Shown piece by piece: positions 62,404 to 64,000 of a stretch of 64,000 nucleotides of DNA. This DNA is from Acinetobacter piscicola (GTDB lineage Bacteria; Pseudomonadota; Gammaproteobacteria; Pseudomonadales; Moraxellaceae): assembly GCF_015218165.1 (NCBI RefSeq), contig NZ_CP048659.1:1798001-1862000 (forward strand). Direction: 5' to 3'. Position 1 is the first letter of the stretch, and every line of letters starts with the position of its first letter. A program made the position numbers and the translations under genes. Below the pieces are notes generated by a model. That model was not told the origin of the DNA. It worked only from the letters and a program-made list of their open reading frames with translations, and ran no database searches.

Positions 62404-63630
62404 TTATTTTTTATTTTCTTCTTTAAATTCTTCAAAGTCTGCTTTACGAATCATGGCATGAATTCCTTTAGTTTTGTCTACAACTTGAGAAACTTGAAAA
62501 TCAGTTGCTGCACTTAAATAAGCGTAAGCAATTTCCTCTTCTATACCAAACTCATTTTTAAGGAATGCAATAGCTTCACGAGTAGACTTCTTCATTGCTT
62601 CGTCAAGGTCAGCATCTAAACCCGGGGTGATCCAGAATTCTGCATTTTCTGCTAAGGGTTGCTTAATCTCTTTACCAAGTATTTTGTCTCGACCTGATTT
62701 GAGTAGAGTAATTTTAAATGTAGCGCGAGTTGATCCTTCAAGAGCCGTTAAAGAAACCTCACCATCCCCTTGAACAAAGTGACCATCCCCAGTGTAAAAC
62801 ATAGCACCAGGTACTTGGACAGGGTAGTAGGCTGTTGCGCCAGCACCGAGTTCATTAATATCAATATTACCTCCAAAGAATGATGGTGGTACTGAATTCA
62901 CAGGTTCACTTGTATTTGGCGCAACTCCCATGGTTCCCATAAATGGATATAACGGAAAGCGAATAGACTTCCCTGAGGCTGTTTTCATAACACCTTCATA
63001 TTCACCTTTTTCATTTTTTTCGATAGGGGTAAAGATAGAAACATTACCGAATGATGCAGGGTTATCAACTGAAGGGTTTGGACTTGCTGGTGTTTTAGGA
63101 AATTCACCAACCAGTGTACCTTTACCGTGTCGGTTTGAAACTACCCCATAAGGAACGCGAGGCTCAACTTTAAGAATCTCTACTTTTAGTACATCACCAG
63201 GCATGGCACCTTCAATCGCTACAGGACCTGTAATAATGTGTGGACCATCTTTAAAGAAGTCATGTTTTAGTTTTGATTTGGTAATTAATTTAGCTTCATC
63301 CAAAATAGAATCTGATTTTACACCTTTAGATTTAAAATACTTTTCTGCATCACGCCCTTGATCCTCAAGTAAACCTTCATGAGAAACTGTATCAAATGTT
63401 ACTGTACTGCCAGATGGGATAGTTAATACAGATTTAGAGTCTTTGTTTGGCAAGTAGCCCCATTGAATTGTTGAAAGTGTAGATGGAACATAATAGTTAC
63501 CAGCATAAGGTCCACTTTTAAGAATTGTAGGTTTATCAGAGATTTGTTTTAGTACAACAAAATCATCAGCATAAGCAGAACTAAAGATTGAGCAACCCAC
63601 AACGAATAGTGATAAAAGTGACTTTTTCAA
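62404..63630 (-). CDS. Secreted acetamidase/formamidase-family protein
   Basis: A 408-residue member of the FmdA/AmdA family, which hydrolyses formamide or acetamide to ammonia and the acid. The signal peptide is MKKSLLSLFVVGCSIFSSAYA, cut before DDFVV. A Cys is present inside it, but no lipobox precedes the cut. Family blocks are VTFDTVSHEG, AMPGDVLKVEIL, GTMGVAP, the FFGGNIDINELGAGATAYYP stretch and FYTGDGHFVQGDGE. An exported version is less common than the cytoplasmic one. It is leftward, next to the phage-like block, and may be chromosomal flank or island cargo. Substrate is uncertain. Confidence 0.88.
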   Translation of the reverse strand: MKKSLLSLFVVGCSIFSSAYADDFVVLKQISDKPTILKSGPYAGNYYVPSTLSTIQWGYLPNKDSKSVLTIPSGSTVTFDTVSHEGLLEDQGRDAEKYFKSKGVKSDSILDEAKLITKSKLKHDFFKDGPHIITGPVAIEGAMPGDVLKVEILKVEPRVPYGVVSNRHGKGTLVGEFPKTPASPNPSVDNPASFGNVSIFTPIEKNEKGEYEGVMKTASGKSIRFPLYPFMGTMGVAPNTSEPVNSVPPSFFGGNIDINELGAGATAYYPVQVPGAMFYTGDGHFVQGDGEVSLTALEGSTRATFKITLLKSGRDKILGKEIKQPLAENAEFWITPGLDADLDEAMKKSTREAIAFLKNEFGIEEEIAYAYLSAATDFQVSQVVDKTKGIHAMIRKADFEEFKEENKK

Positions 63631-63870
63631 AATAAAAACTCCGTTCTTAAGTAAATTTTAAGATTTGTAGTTTTCTAGTTGCAAATTCGATGCCAATTTA
63701 ATATTTAAGAAATACACTCAAATTCTGGGGTGAGAGTGAGACATAGTTATCGGTATTTTATCGAATATTATTATTTTATATTTGATATTGCACAAGATTT
63801 GTAGAAGAACTATTTTTTGATGCATAAAATGCACCTTTTAGTTGCCCTCTGATTTTATTTGGCTCATATG
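63631..63870. other. Upstream region of the amidase gene
   Basis: AT-rich leader and spacer of about 240 bp between the amidase start and the next terminator. No gene or repeat found. A run of A/T near 63765-63790 may hold promoter elements, but none is well formed. Confidence 0.45.
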
Positions 63871-63901
63871 AAATAAAACCCACATCATGTGGGTTTTATT
63901 T
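63871..63901 (-). terminator. Strong hairpin terminator at the right edge
   Basis: AATAAAACCCACA (63872-63884) pairs perfectly with TGTGGGTTTTATT (63888-63900), a 13-bp stem with a 3-nt loop. It is usable in both directions and most probably ends the leftward gene at 63908. Confidence 0.8.
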
Positions 63902-63907
63902 TAAAGA

Positions 63908-64000
63908 TTATTTTTTGTATTCAGTAATGTTAACTGGTCTGCCTTTTACGAACTCAACCACTCCTTCACCATTCTTAAAATGAATAGATACACCATCATC
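63908..64000 (-). CDS. C-terminal fragment, unknown protein
   Basis: The minus-strand frame is open from the window edge (64000) to TAA at 63908-63910: 30 residues reading DDGVSIHFKNGEGVVEFVKG and ending in a Tyr-Lys-Lys tail. It is too short to classify. The strand-turn-strand pattern suggests a beta-rich C-terminus. The strong terminator immediately downstream supports it as the end of a real gene. Confidence 0.55.
   Translation of the reverse strand, partial: DDGVSIHFKNGEGVVEFVKGRPVNITEYKK

Overview
The window is a low-GC gammaproteobacterial chromosome segment. I read it as Acinetobacter, mainly from gene content and order: a PutA without an N-terminal ribbon-helix-helix domain facing an Lrp-type regulator and followed by putP, lone bioB and argC genes, the clpS-clpA and queG/nnr arrangements, and a type I-F CRISPR repeat of the form GTTCACTGCC...TTAGAAA. 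The species cannot be fixed without a search. Most genes are housekeeping. The accessory parts are the first 1.5 kb, the CRISPR-Cas locus, two related insertion-sequence remnants and an integrase-marked island that runs off the right edge.

Layout. 1-1730: end of a SUKH-like gene, a decayed IS3-family element, and a CAU-anticodon tRNA with its own promoter and terminator. 2.4-10.3 kb: a glycine-zipper protein with no visible start codon, large-subunit catalase katE, a 293-bp miniature derivative of an IS5-type element, a PlsC-like acyltransferase, yebC and pepN. 10.6-23.0 kb: a complete type I-F CRISPR-Cas locus (cas1, cas2-3, csy1, csy2, csy3, cas6f), an AT-rich leader, then one array of 69 repeats and 68 spacers. 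Only the last repeat deviates, by one base, so the leader is on the cas6f side. Two spacers occur twice. Just beyond lie a small secreted protein and a SinR/Cas2-like small protein.

24-57 kb: an SMR efflux protein with a quasi-palindromic operator candidate; the proline catabolism module (putA, Lrp-like regulator, putP); riboflavin synthase; an AMP-forming acyl-CoA ligase; bioB; queG and nnr (divergent); ruvC; fxsA; a LysE-family exporter; ydhR; metK; argC; clpS-clpA; a YnfA-like protein; tkt behind a perfect 31-bp palindrome; a second, longer copy of the IS5-type remnant; an MscS-family channel; and a YceI protein. Several very short genes were found by reading the sequence: a 35-residue Cys-containing protein behind a two-part hairpin, a 35-residue single-helix membrane protein, and a 70-residue basic protein overlapping the exporter gene on the other strand.

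57.5-64 kb: a tyrosine integrase faces a leftward block of phage-like genes: an HTH protein, a small unknown, a 426-residue protein with a downstream in-frame extension, a Rad52-type annealing protein, an ExoX-C/DUF3820-like protein and a small membrane protein. The last sits behind a hairpin and a cluster of ATGCAT sites. A secreted acetamidase/formamidase and a partial gene follow. This looks like one end of a prophage or phage-derived island. I saw no CRISPR spacer match to it by eye, but that needs a computed search.

I did not find a clearly undescribed multi-gene system. The strongest leads are the IS5-type miniature element pair, the repeated spacers, the Cas2-like neighbour of the array, the ATGCAT cluster with its hairpin, and the structured leaders in front of the miniproteins.
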